Shown: positions 30,417 to 38,190 of the stretch, piece by piece
Numbering within the stretch: position 1 is the stretch's first letter
How the letters are laid out: each line of letters opens with the position of its first letter
DNA from: TMED23 sp913054205
GTDB lineage: Bacteria > Pseudomonadota > Alphaproteobacteria > Rhodospirillales > UBA2165
NCBI GenBank assembly: GCA_046582495.1
Contig: JAYGEG010000045.1
Span: forward strand, 1 to 38,190
Direction: 5' to 3'
Length of the DNA: 38,190 nucleotides
Position numbers and translations under genes: made by a program
The notes under the pieces: generated by a model
Seen by the model: the letters and a program-made list of their open reading frames with translations, nothing else
Database searches by the model: none
Told to the model about the DNA's origin: nothing

Positions 30417-32285
30417 TTATTTCTCCAAACTCTCGCGGATGGCCTGTTCGACTTCCGAGACTTTAAAGGGTTGACCCGAGGTTTTGTTGAGCCCTTGAGC
30501 ATCGACAAGATATTCGCTGCGAATGACGGTGATCAGCTGACCCGTATTCAACTCTGCAACGATCACTTTTTTGAAATTGCTGAGCAGTGATCCGAGATTT
30601 TTCGGCATCGGCCAAATATGGCGTATGTGAATGTGTGACACTTTGTGGCCGTCGGCGCGGACTTTCTGAACGGCCCGGGTTAGTGGACCGAAAGTGGAGC
30701 CCCAACCGATTACAGCAACATCGCCTTTGTCGTCGCCGCGGGTAACTTCCTGATCTGGAATGTCATTGGCAATGCGGTCGATTTTATTCTTCCGCATATC
30801 CGTCATTTTCTGGTGATTATCCGCATCATAGGAAATGTTGCCGGTATCATATGACTTCTCAATACCACCAATCCGATGTTCAAGCCCGGGGGTTCCGGGT
30901 ATTGCCCAGTTTCGGGCCAAGGTCTCTGGGTCCCGATGGGACGGGCTGAAGTCTTTGGTATCGGTGTGGAATTCTACCGGAAACTCATCGATAGCATCGG
31001 CATCCGGAATTTTCCAAGGCTCGGAAGCATTGGCGAGATAGCCATCGGTCATCAGCATGACCGGTGTCATGTATTTAGTTGCCAACCGCACCACTTCAAT
31101 GGCGACTTCAAAGTTATCGGCAGGTGTGGACGCCGCGACGACAACCAATGGGCTATCTGCATTACGGCCAAAAACGGCCTGATGAAGATCAGATTGTTCG
31201 GTCTTTGTCGGCAAGCCGGTCGAGGGACCAGCGCGCTGTACATTTATAACGATGAGTGGGAGTTCAACAGCAATAGCCAGGCCAATGGCTTCGGTTTTAA
31301 GGGCGATACCCGGACCTGAACTTGCAGTTACACCGAGTGTGCCTGCATAGGAGCCGCCCAAGGCCGCGCAAACTGCAGCGATTTCATCTTCTGCTTGGAA
31401 AGTCACGATATCGAATTGCTTGAGTTTAGACAACGTGTGCAAAATAGCGGAAGCTGGTGTAATCGGATAGCCAGCAAAAGTAATTGGCAGATGAGCTTTT
31501 TGAGCACCCGCTATCAGGCCGTAGGAAACAGCCTCAATACCTGTAATCGTCCGATAGAGGCCGGGCTCGATAGCTGCGGGTGCCACAAAATAGGCAGTGG
31601 TTTCACCCGAGACCTCGGTCGTTTCGCCAAAAGCATGACCGGCATTTACGGCGGCAATATTTGAATTTGCGATTTCCGGGCGTTTGCCGAATTTTTCGTT
31701 TAACCAATTTGTCGTCGGCTCTCGATCACGGCCATACAGCCAGTAAACCAGTCCCAGCGAGTACATATTTTTACACCGCACGGCTTCCTTTTGAGACAAG
31801 CCGTGGTCTTTAACCGCTTCCAGCGTGTTCTTCGTAATGTCAGCGGCGATCAAACGAAAACCATCAAGGCTGCCGTCTTCAAGAGGGTTTTTCTCATAGC
31901 CCGCTTTTTTCAGATTCCGATCGGTAAAAGCGCCGGTATCGACAATTATCAATCCGCCCTTATTAAGATCGGCGACATTCACTTTAAGAGCCGCTGGATT
32001 AAGCGCGACCAATACATCCGGCGCGTCACCGGCGGTTCTTATTTCGCGTGATCCAAAGTGGATTTGAAACGCGGATACGCCAAACGTGGTGCCTTGCGGT
32101 GCACGAATTTCGGCTGGGAAATCTGGAAACGTCGATAAATCATTGCCAGCCAATGCTGTTGTCAGTGTAAATTGACCACCGGTGATTTGAACACCATCAC
32201 CTGAGTCGCCAGCAAAGCGAACAACTACGTCCTCCACTTCTTCGCGAATGGTCCCCTCCACTGCGACGGCCGTTGATCCTTCCAT
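30417..32285 (-). CDS. korA: 2-oxoacid (2-oxoglutarate):ferredoxin oxidoreductase, fused gamma-alpha subunit
   Basis: Partner of KorB. The 622-residue protein joins an N-terminal gamma domain (VVRFAGDSGDGVQITGGQFTLT, PAEIRAPQGTTFGVSAFQIHFG; about residues 15-200) to the pyruvate-ferredoxin-type alpha domain I (about 235-450, GLIAGAQKAHLPITFAGYPITPAS and QAEDEIAAVCAALGGSYAG) and domain II (about 480-620, VAVIGWGSTFGPLTRA). No extra ferredoxin domain is present, so electrons pass via KorB's cluster to an external ferredoxin. I choose ATG 32285 because AGGAG lies about 9 nt upstream; an ATG at 32312 is less likely. korA precedes korB by 4 nt. Confidence 0.93.
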   Translation of the reverse strand: MEGSTAVAVEGTIREEVEDVVVRFAGDSGDGVQITGGQFTLTTALAGNDLSTFPDFPAEIRAPQGTTFGVSAFQIHFGSREIRTAGDAPDVLVALNPAALKVNVADLNKGGLIIVDTGAFTDRNLKKAGYEKNPLEDGSLDGFRLIAADITKNTLEAVKDHGLSQKEAVRCKNMYSLGLVYWLYGRDREPTTNWLNEKFGKRPEIANSNIAAVNAGHAFGETTEVSGETTAYFVAPAAIEPGLYRTITGIEAVSYGLIAGAQKAHLPITFAGYPITPASAILHTLSKLKQFDIVTFQAEDEIAAVCAALGGSYAGTLGVTASSGPGIALKTEAIGLAIAVELPLIVINVQRAGPSTGLPTKTEQSDLHQAVFGRNADSPLVVVAASTPADNFEVAIEVVRLATKYMTPVMLMTDGYLANASEPWKIPDADAIDEFPVEFHTDTKDFSPSHRDPETLARNWAIPGTPGLEHRIGGIEKSYDTGNISYDADNHQKMTDMRKNKIDRIANDIPDQEVTRGDDKGDVAVIGWGSTFGPLTRAVQKVRADGHKVSHIHIRHIWPMPKNLGSLLSNFKKVIVAELNTGQLITVIRSEYLVDAQGLNKTSGQPFKVSEVEQAIRESLEK

Positions 32286-32344
32286 ACTTCTTGAACTCCT
32301 AATTTTTAACATCCGCCGCCCATTAATGCGGCACCATACCCAAG

Positions 32345-32374
32345 GTTATATCTTAACGGCCTAACCACCATCAA
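32345..32374 (-). promoter_or_regulatory. Putative sigma-70 type promoter for korAB
   Basis: Reading the minus strand, TTGATG (32374-32369) is followed after 18 nt by TATAAC (32350-32345), 4 and 5 of 6 consensus matches. This would start transcription near 32338 and leave a leader of about 50 nt before korA. The remaining gap up to rppH (about 32375-32571) holds no gene I can see. Confidence 0.4.
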
Positions 32375-32571
32375 TTTTTCTAATTTTCTTATGAAGCGTG
32401 GTTGTTCCAGAGACAAACGATATAGATCTTATGAGTACTCGAAAACGAATTTTTTAATATCATAGGAAATTGAGCCCGGCAAACCGTGAATGCACTAATA
32501 AACAACATAAAAAGTAATGGATAATGAGTGGAAGCAGATTAACCGGCGTTATATCCTTTGTTATTTGACGA

Positions 32572-33075
32572 TTAGGACTTTGATTTTGCGAATCGCGCAA
32601 ATTCGATCACTAAAGTTTGATATATATCTCTTTTAAAGACGACGGCCATTTCGGGGATTTCTGCCAAATTGGCCCACTTCCACGCGCCAAATTCAGGGTG
32701 TTCGACAGCAGATGGACTGATTTCAGACTCATCGCCTAAAAACCGCATCGCGAACCACTTTTGCGTCTGACCACGGTAGCGACCTTTCCAAATATTTCCC
32801 ATGAGATCGGGCGGCAAATCATAACTCAACCATTCGGACGTCTCGCCAATAATTTCAGCATTTCCGGTTCCGATCTCTTCTTCTAATTCACGGTGTGCAG
32901 CCGCAGCCGGTTCTTCGCCATCATCGATGCCGCCTTGAGGCAACTGCCATGCCTCTCGATAGGTATCGAGGCGCTGACCTACAAAAACTTTACCGTCTTT
33001 GTTAAACAAGACAATCCCAGCGCAGGGACGGTAGGGTAAATCGGCAAACTTATCTGAGCTTGGATCGGTTGGCAT
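32572..33075 (-). CDS. rppH: RNA 5'-pyrophosphohydrolase (Nudix)
   Basis: Nudix hydrolase that removes pyrophosphate from the 5' end of mRNA and so triggers RNase E decay. The 167-residue protein begins with the RppH-type PYRPCAGIVLFNKDGKVFVGQR. The Nudix box, with GGIDDGEEPAAAAHREL then EEEIG at about 48-69, has the metal-binding glutamates, preceded by AWQLPQGG. The WKGRYRGQTQKWFAMRFLG phrase is distinctive of RppH against diadenosine hydrolases. Its ATG overlaps the deacetylase stop by 1 nt (TAATG), so it is coupled. It is the last gene of the gpmI-envC-ctpA-deacetylase-rppH series. Confidence 0.93.
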   Translation of the reverse strand: MPTDPSSDKFADLPYRPCAGIVLFNKDGKVFVGQRLDTYREAWQLPQGGIDDGEEPAAAAHRELEEEIGTGNAEIIGETSEWLSYDLPPDLMGNIWKGRYRGQTQKWFAMRFLGDESEISPSAVEHPEFGAWKWANLAEIPEMAVVFKRDIYQTLVIEFARFAKSKS

Positions 33076-34625
33076 TATTTAGGAGGTGCTGGCGCTTGAG
33101 AGGTCGCATTAGCGGGGGCAGGCGCATTAGGTTGGCCAGCTCCAGCCTGGGCTTCCGCACCAGCTCCGCTGCCACTGATTTTCACAATCGCTGATACCGG
33201 CGCTAGGACAATTTTCTTGCCGGCTAAGGTTTTTGTCCAGGCCATGATATTTGTGATGGAGGAGGGCAGTGCTCGAGCTATTCCAATTGCACTCGCATTC
33301 TTTTTTGCAAATTCCTCGAGTTTGGAAAGTCCGCGCATGATACCAAGCTTTGACGGATCTTGATCAATAAAAACATCAGCGCGAGCGCGTGGCAACGCAA
33401 TCGTCGAGGCAATTTTGACAATCAGACTGTTTTTGACCAAGCCATCATCGACGATCAACAGACCTCGATTGCGAATTTCCTTGAGCACCGGCGTCAGTGC
33501 TTGTTGAGAAGTTGCAAATCGAGTGCCCATCATTTGCAGCATGCCGACATTGCCATTCGAAACTGACATAACATATCTCAAACGATCGATATTTTCGTTT
33601 TGCTTAAGATCTGTTTGCAAAGCAATAGGCCCCGGATCAGAGGTTGGGAAATCATCCGGCTCCATCGGGAGCGTGATCAAGGTTTCATGCCCTGCCGTGC
33701 GCGCCAGACCGACCCAATCCCCAACATTCTTGGCATAGGGATCAAAGGCGAGCGTGACCTCCGCCGGTGTGTGATTGACGGCTGCTATTGTCGCCGCACG
33801 ACTAAACCCTAATCCTTTGATTATGATTGCAATCCGTGGAAGGCCTGCCGATCCGGTAAAAGGTTTGGCATAGACCTGCCAGGCTTGCCGCCCATCTTTT
33901 GAAACCTTGGGTACAATGCCGCCTTCCATTGCTTCGCCTAATTTTTTATCCGGTCCGGGCAATGGTTTCGGGTTCTGCATCATCGGGATGTCTTTAAATG
34001 CGGCAGCGGTTACCGAGGGCACAATTGTTCCGGCTCCAGCGTGGGTGCGGGGTCTCGAGGCTTCGGGAGGTGTGCCGCTGTTTGAGGCCTGAGGTGATGC
34101 CTGAGGAGAGACTTGAGGTGAGGCTGCTTGCCCCGCAGCTGAATTGGGTGCTGGCGTGTTCCCTTGCTCGGGAGCGCCTGCCTGTTGGGATGTGGTTGGC
34201 GTACCAGCCGATTTATGCGCCGGAGGGGAAATACCTTTCCGTCCCATCTTCATTTTCATTTTACCCTTGGGCGGAATTTTCAAGCTTAGGATGGCTTCAG
34301 GCAGGTCGCTTTTGGCGCTCTCTTCTCCGTCGCCGCCGAGGAAGAATATGGCGCCGCCGCTCAGCACAGCCACCACAACAAACACTGCGGAGCCGATAAT
34401 AATCCACTTTTTCTTGTCGCCGTCTTCGCCATCTTCGCCGAAATTATCGTCGAAGTCGTCATCCGGAAAATCGATATCTTTTAGATCAAGGTCTTCGAAA
34501 TCATCACCGCCGCCGGGTGAAGCCTCACCGCCTCCAGCATCCGGCTCGTCACCAGCAGCTGTGTCGTCGCCAGCATCATCTGGCGCATCTTCTTCTGGTA
34601 GGTCTTCTAATTTATCATCCGCCAT
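33075..34625 (-). CDS. Divergent polysaccharide deacetylase family protein (YibQ/DUF610-like)
   Basis: A 516-residue single-pass membrane protein. Residues 1-70 are strongly acidic and Gly-rich (cytoplasmic), the membrane helix is at about 74-97, and a Pro/Ala/Gln/Ser-rich periplasmic linker follows to about 210. The C-terminal half is the divergent NodB-like domain: PRIAIIIKGLGFS, EVTLAFDPYAKNVGDWVGLAR, AGHETLITLPMEPDDFPTSDPGP and GLLIVDDGLVKNSL. Where true deacetylases carry the catalytic Asp pair there is KG, so activity on peptidoglycan or glycans is uncertain. Position between ctpA and rppH is the usual one in alphaproteobacteria. It ends with an Ala/Pro-rich tail. Confidence 0.88.
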   Translation of the reverse strand: MADDKLEDLPEEDAPDDAGDDTAAGDEPDAGGGEASPGGGDDFEDLDLKDIDFPDDDFDDNFGEDGEDGDKKKWIIIGSAVFVVVAVLSGGAIFFLGGDGEESAKSDLPEAILSLKIPPKGKMKMKMGRKGISPPAHKSAGTPTTSQQAGAPEQGNTPAPNSAAGQAASPQVSPQASPQASNSGTPPEASRPRTHAGAGTIVPSVTAAAFKDIPMMQNPKPLPGPDKKLGEAMEGGIVPKVSKDGRQAWQVYAKPFTGSAGLPRIAIIIKGLGFSRAATIAAVNHTPAEVTLAFDPYAKNVGDWVGLARTAGHETLITLPMEPDDFPTSDPGPIALQTDLKQNENIDRLRYVMSVSNGNVGMLQMMGTRFATSQQALTPVLKEIRNRGLLIVDDGLVKNSLIVKIASTIALPRARADVFIDQDPSKLGIMRGLSKLEEFAKKNASAIGIARALPSSITNIMAWTKTLAGKKIVLAPVSAIVKISGSGAGAEAQAGAGQPNAPAPANATSQAPAPPK

Positions 34626-34661
34626 AACGGGCTTCCGGAGTGTCTAAAAGGGATGTGTATT

Positions 34662-36017
34662 CTAACCTTTTATACGCCGAGAAAACAGGGACACGCCTCG
34701 CAACAGGTCAAGAGCACGCTGCAATTGGAAATCCTGTCGATCTGCAGTGCTGGCCTGCGGTGTAGCTTTTGCCCCATTTTTCGACTTTTCATCAGATTTT
34801 TCATCAGATTTTTTGTCGTCTTCTTTGCCCACACCATTTTTGCCGTTGTCATTTTTCAAAGCCCCGCGGAGATCGGTTTCCCGGGTTCTGCGGCGTTGTT
34901 CGACGGCTTCGATTCGCGCTTGCTCAACTTTAATATCCGGCGTCACGCCAATTTCTTGGATAGAGCGACCGGACGGCGTGTAGTAGCGCGCTGTCGTCAA
35001 ACGCATGGCGCCGTGCTGCTGCAGAGGAATAATTGTTTGAACGGAGCCTTTACCAAATGATTTAGTACCGAGAATAATGGCGCGTTTGTGATCCTGCAGC
35101 GCGCCGGCGACAATTTCAGAGGCACTCGCTGAACCTTGATTTATCAGCACGACGATCGGCTTGCCATCCGTCAAATCGCCGGGGCGGGCATTAAATCGCT
35201 GATGTTCTTCTTTATTGCGGGACCGCGTTGAGACAATTTCGCCTTTGTCCAGGAATGCATCGGAAACGGCAATCGCCTGATCGAGAAGTCCGCCAGGGTT
35301 ATTGCGTAAATCCAGAACAAGGCCGGCGAAATTATCACCGAGTTCTTTCTTAATCTTGGCCATCGCCTTTTTGAGGCCATCGCTGGTTGGCTGGCTAAAT
35401 GAAGATATACGAATATAGCCGATATCTTTGCCTTCAACGCGCGAGCGAACCGTGCGGAGAGGAATTATGCCGCGCGTGACAGTGACATCAAACGGCTCTT
35501 TATTGGTGCGCCTGATCGTGAGCTTGATATCTTCGCCGACTTTGCCGCGCATTTTTTCAACGGCTTGAGAAAGCGTGAGGCCGAGCACCCGCTCGCCGTT
35601 CAAATGAGTGATTAAATCACCAGGTTGGAGGCCGGCTCGAAAGGCTGGTGTATCATCAATCGGCGAGACCACCTTAATCAGGCCGTTCTCCATCGTGACT
35701 TCGATGCCCAACCCGCCAAACTTGCCGCGGGTTTGCACACGCATGTCCCTAAAATTCTTGGCGTTGAGATAACTCGAATGCGGATCAAGAGAGGTCAGCA
35801 TGCCAGCAATGGCGGCCTCGATGAGTTCTTCATCTGAAACTTCGGTCACGTAACCTGCGCGAACGCGTTCAAAGACGTCACCAAAAAGGTTGAGGAGTCG
35901 ATAGGTGTCGACGTTCTTTTTCTTTTTATCTTTCTCAGCCGCGTGGAGATTGACCGAACCGCCCATCACCGACAGAGCGACAATCACACTTACCACGAAG
36001 ATTGATATCTTTTTCAT
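34662..36017 (-). CDS. ctpA: C-terminal processing protease CtpA (S41)
   Basis: Periplasmic serine protease that trims or degrades exported proteins; family members control murein hydrolases. The 451-residue protein has a signal peptide (about 1-26, LHA end), a PDZ domain at about 98-165 (GLGIEVTMENGLIKV, PAFRAGLQPGDLITHLNG), and the S41 core. The catalytic Ser298 is in GSASASEIV, Lys323 in GTKSFGKGSVQ and Gln327 close by, the expected spacing of 25 and 4. The C-terminal about 70 residues are charged and low complexity. It is 33 nt downstream of envC, which suits a protease acting on a hydrolase-activator system. Next gene follows after 36 nt. Confidence 0.94.
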   Translation of the reverse strand: MKKISIFVVSVIVALSVMGGSVNLHAAEKDKKKKNVDTYRLLNLFGDVFERVRAGYVTEVSDEELIEAAIAGMLTSLDPHSSYLNAKNFRDMRVQTRGKFGGLGIEVTMENGLIKVVSPIDDTPAFRAGLQPGDLITHLNGERVLGLTLSQAVEKMRGKVGEDIKLTIRRTNKEPFDVTVTRGIIPLRTVRSRVEGKDIGYIRISSFSQPTSDGLKKAMAKIKKELGDNFAGLVLDLRNNPGGLLDQAIAVSDAFLDKGEIVSTRSRNKEEHQRFNARPGDLTDGKPIVVLINQGSASASEIVAGALQDHKRAIILGTKSFGKGSVQTIIPLQQHGAMRLTTARYYTPSGRSIQEIGVTPDIKVEQARIEAVEQRRRTRETDLRGALKNDNGKNGVGKEDDKKSDEKSDEKSKNGAKATPQASTADRQDFQLQRALDLLRGVSLFSRRIKG

Positions 36018-36050
36018 CAGCTTAACCTTACCTTTTTTGCTTACTTCTAA

Positions 36051-37316
36051 TCACGTGTTTTTCTTTTGGACCAGCCACGGTGCCGGATTGATCGGCTGGC
36101 TGTTCCGTCTTAATTCAATATACAGCGACGGCTTGCCGTCCTTAGGTGATCCCATAACGCCAACGGGCTCGCCTGACAACAAATATTGGCCGATAATTCC
36201 GTCAATACGGGACATGCCAGCCAATAGACTATGATATCCTTCGCCGTGATCAATGATCAAGAGTTGTCCGTATCCACGGAAATTACCAGCAAAAACGACT
36301 TTGCCGTCATGAGGCGCCACCACTTGCGCGGAACTCCTGGTTTCAATGGTCAATCCTTTGCGCGTGACACCGCGCCGAAGGGGCTCGCCATAGCGTCCCT
36401 TGATCGGGCCAATGGCCGGATATCTGAGGGTGCCTCGCGACAGCGCGAAGGATTTAAGATTGGTGGGTGGGGCCAGACGAACAATTTTTCTGGGGGTTGA
36501 AGAGGGCGAGCTGTTCTTGGCTTTTTGACCGTCAAGTTGTTGTTTTTGCTTCTTTTTTTTCTTCTCGGTGAGTTTTTTTTTGAGTTCCTGCTCAAAATTT
36601 TCAAACAAGTCGCGAAGGTTTTTAGCTTGGCCGGTGAGCGCCGCAATGCGCTGCGTGGCTTCGCGTCTTTCGGAGAGAGTACGTTCGCGTATCGCGGCCT
36701 TGATGCGGATCAGGCCATCTAGGATTGCGCGTTTTCCTCTGAGGTCCAGGCTCGCGATGTCGAGCTGAGATTTGCGTTTTGCGATCAATTCCCGGGTCGC
36801 AGCAAGAGCGATCAAATCTTCGCGAAGTCGGGCGGCTTGGCCTTCAATTTGCGGAACGGCCGAGCGCAGCAGAATTGCGGTGCGGATTAGATCCGCCGCG
36901 CCAGCCGGGTAGGCGATGACCGCTTCCGGCGGCAATCTAGAAATCCGCTGCAAAGCCATTAAGACATTGGCGAACTGGCCGCGGCGTGATTCCAACAATT
37001 TTCGCTTTTCTGTTTCCGCTTGATTGAGATCGTCGATCTCGGCTTCGAGCTTAAACAATCTTTGTTCAAGATTTTGCACCGATTTAGCAATTGCCACTCG
37101 TTCATTTGAGGCTTTTGAAAGATCGCTTTTTAAACTATCAGCTTGCCGTTTAAGTCGTTGGCTTTTTTCTCTGCCGGCAGCAATTGCTTTTTCGACTTCT
37201 TTAATTTGTGTGTCGAGGGAGCTGTTTTTATTTTGGGCTGAGCTGGAAGAAGGCAGACATAAGGCGAGAGCTGTGAAAACTGAGAGGGCGTAATTGGATA
37301 TTCTAAGCCGTCGCAT
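36051..37316 (-). CDS. EnvC-like murein hydrolase activator (degenerate M23/LytM)
   Basis: Periplasmic 421-residue protein: signal peptide (about 1-27, SSA end), a long coiled coil (about 30-250) and a C-terminal LytM/M23 fold (about 300-415, GRYGEPLRRGVTRKGLTIET to LYIELRRNSQPINPAPWL). The zinc site is lost: the usual HxGxD is RKGLT, and the YAHL motif is LLAGM. This is the pattern of EnvC, which is recruited by FtsEX and activates amidases instead of cutting peptidoglycan. FtsE and FtsX are encoded in the same window (2759-4360). Start at 37316 overlaps the gpmI stop by 14 nt. Second gene of the operon, 33 nt before ctpA. Confidence 0.88.
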   Translation of the reverse strand: MRRLRISNYALSVFTALALCLPSSSSAQNKNSSLDTQIKEVEKAIAAGREKSQRLKRQADSLKSDLSKASNERVAIAKSVQNLEQRLFKLEAEIDDLNQAETEKRKLLESRRGQFANVLMALQRISRLPPEAVIAYPAGAADLIRTAILLRSAVPQIEGQAARLREDLIALAATRELIAKRKSQLDIASLDLRGKRAILDGLIRIKAAIRERTLSERREATQRIAALTGQAKNLRDLFENFEQELKKKLTEKKKKKQKQQLDGQKAKNSSPSSTPRKIVRLAPPTNLKSFALSRGTLRYPAIGPIKGRYGEPLRRGVTRKGLTIETRSSAQVVAPHDGKVVFAGNFRGYGQLLIIDHGEGYHSLLAGMSRIDGIIGQYLLSGEPVGVMGSPKDGKPSLYIELRRNSQPINPAPWLVQKKNT

Positions 37317-38190
37317 CTTGGGTCTGTTTTTCTGAAATGAGCGAGTGACCGGTCATCTCGGCGGGTTGCGCCAATCCCAAAAGTCGCAGCAAAGTCGGCG
37401 AGACATCGGCGAGCGCCCCTTCTTTGAGGTCCTCGGCATAATCCGGTGGGTTCACCAGGATCAATGGCACCGGTGACAATGTATGCGTTGTGTGCGGGCC
37501 ATTGGTTTCAGGATCGAACATCTGCTCGGCATTGCCGTGATCGGCGGTGACCAGCATGGTGCCGCCAACATTTTGAAGTGCTTCTTCAAGCCTGCCGAGA
37601 CAAACGTCAACGGTTTCCGCCGCTTTGACGGTTGCGTCGAACACGCCGGTATGGCCGACCATGTCGCCATTGGCATAATTTACAATAATGAGATCGAATT
37701 TCTCCGCCTCGATCGCCGCCACCAGATTGTCGGTCACTTCATGGGCCGACATCTCCGGTTGGAGATCATAGGTCGCGACTTTGGGCGACGGCACGAGGAT
37801 GCGCTCTTCGCCGGGAAAAACCTGCTCTTCGCCGCCGTTAAAGAAAAACGTGATATGAGCGAATTTCTCGGTTTCGGCTGTGCGCAATTGGGTAAGGCCG
37901 GCTTCCGAGATCACCTCGCCCAATATTTTTGTCAGCGGGCGCTGCGGGATCAAAGCCCCCATAAACTGATTGAGGTGAGTTGAGTATTCCGTCATCCCTG
38001 CTTGGGCAACGAAATTTAAGGCACGCGGGCGCTCAAAGCCGTCGAAGCCCGGATCGACGAATGTTGCCATAATCTCCCGCGCACGGTCTGAGCGGAAATT
38101 AAACATCAATATCGCATCACCATCTTTAATACCGTCATAATCTCCGATGACATGCGGCAGCATAAATTCATCCGTCTTGCCGTCGTCATA
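37303..38190 (-). CDS. gpmI: 2,3-bisphosphoglycerate-independent phosphoglycerate mutase, partial
   Basis: Glycolytic enzyme interconverting 3- and 2-phosphoglycerate with manganese. The frame is open through the right edge of the window, so only the C-terminal about 295 of the usual 510 residues are present. Seen are DAILMFNFRSDRAREIM, FFFNGGEEQVFPGEERILVPSPKVATYDLQPEMSA, the metal-binding VNYANGDMVGHTG and VTADHGNAEQM. The phosphoserine half lies outside. Upstream of envC with a 14-nt overlap; gpmI-envC-ctpA is a classic alphaproteobacterial order. Confidence 0.95.
   Translation of the reverse strand, partial: YDDGKTDEFMLPHVIGDYDGIKDGDAILMFNFRSDRAREIMATFVDPGFDGFERPRALNFVAQAGMTEYSTHLNQFMGALIPQRPLTKILGEVISEAGLTQLRTAETEKFAHITFFFNGGEEQVFPGEERILVPSPKVATYDLQPEMSAHEVTDNLVAAIEAEKFDLIIVNYANGDMVGHTGVFDATVKAAETVDVCLGRLEEALQNVGGTMLVTADHGNAEQMFDPETNGPHTTHTLSPVPLILVNPPDYAEDLKEGALADVSPTLLRLLGLAQPAEMTGHSLISEKQTQDATA

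Noticed and set aside
34144..34647. Plus-strand Ser/Pro-rich frame of 167 residues
   Set aside because: Antisense to the acidic, Pro-rich N-terminus of the deacetylase-like gene; low-complexity artefact.
1..38190. CRISPR arrays, tRNA/rRNA genes, insertion sequences, prophage
   Set aside because: No repeated spacer pattern, RNA gene signature, transposase, integrase or phage gene was seen.

Overview
The window reads as a chromosomal core segment of a free-living, Gram-negative alphaproteobacterium. The evidence is the set of lineage-typical neighbourhoods: gpmI-envC-ctpA-divergent polysaccharide deacetylase-rppH; argH-lptM-lysA-TIGR02302/DUF4175; ftsE-ftsX-ydcF-plsC; chorismate mutase-hisC-tyrA; metX-metW; and single DUF2125, DUF3426 and SinR-like XRE genes. 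A fused KorA with KorB and a CheZ phosphatase suggest an uncultured Rhodospirillales-like, motile organism, but the exact order is inference. I see no rRNA, tRNA, CRISPR array, insertion sequence, prophage or plasmid gene.

Layout. 1-1373: a short palindromic repeat, then a glutathione S-transferase gene broken by a frameshift. 1374-4360 (minus): ftsE-ftsX-ydcF-plsC, with ftsX interrupted at an A8 tract and a terminator after plsC. 4443-6424 (plus): a zinc-ribbon/DUF3426 membrane protein interrupted at an A7 tract, a small frameshifted gene behind an excellent ribosome binding site and a 17-bp palindrome, and a methyltransferase. A 56-nt perfect hairpin separates this from the minus-strand run DUF4175, lysA, lptM, argH (6490-11976). 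12127-16946 (minus): an unrecognised 402-residue protein, CheZ, an N-terminally extended aminopeptidase P and a small lipoprotein. 17175-19334 (plus): an acyl/aryl-CoA ligase and a MarR regulator. 19331-20760 (minus): ChaC-like cyclotransferase and a DMT transporter. 20869-22101 (plus): DUF2125. 22114-25052 (minus): aromatic amino acid cluster. 25268-27078 (plus): metX-metW. 27092-28464: a methyltransferase and an XRE regulator. 28474-32285 (minus): an exported SUMF1-like protein and korAB. 32572-38190 (minus): rppH, deacetylase, ctpA, envC and gpmI, the last cut by the window edge.

Functionally the window combines amino acid biosynthesis (Arg, Lys, Met, Phe/Tyr), cell-division and envelope remodelling (FtsEX with the degenerate LytM factor EnvC, CtpA, PlsC, LptM), ferredoxin-linked 2-oxoacid metabolism and chemotaxis signal termination.

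The most notable signal is five separate reading-frame breaks, each repaired by removing exactly one base, three of them in A7 or A8 runs. This is either insertion-type sequence error or slippage-prone coding tracts; it should be settled before any of these genes is called a pseudogene. Other points of interest are a chorismate mutase fused to a degenerate prephenate-dehydratase-like module, the unknown 402-residue protein beside CheZ, and a SUMF1 protein lacking both catalytic cysteines. I did not find convincing evidence of a wholly new multi-gene system.
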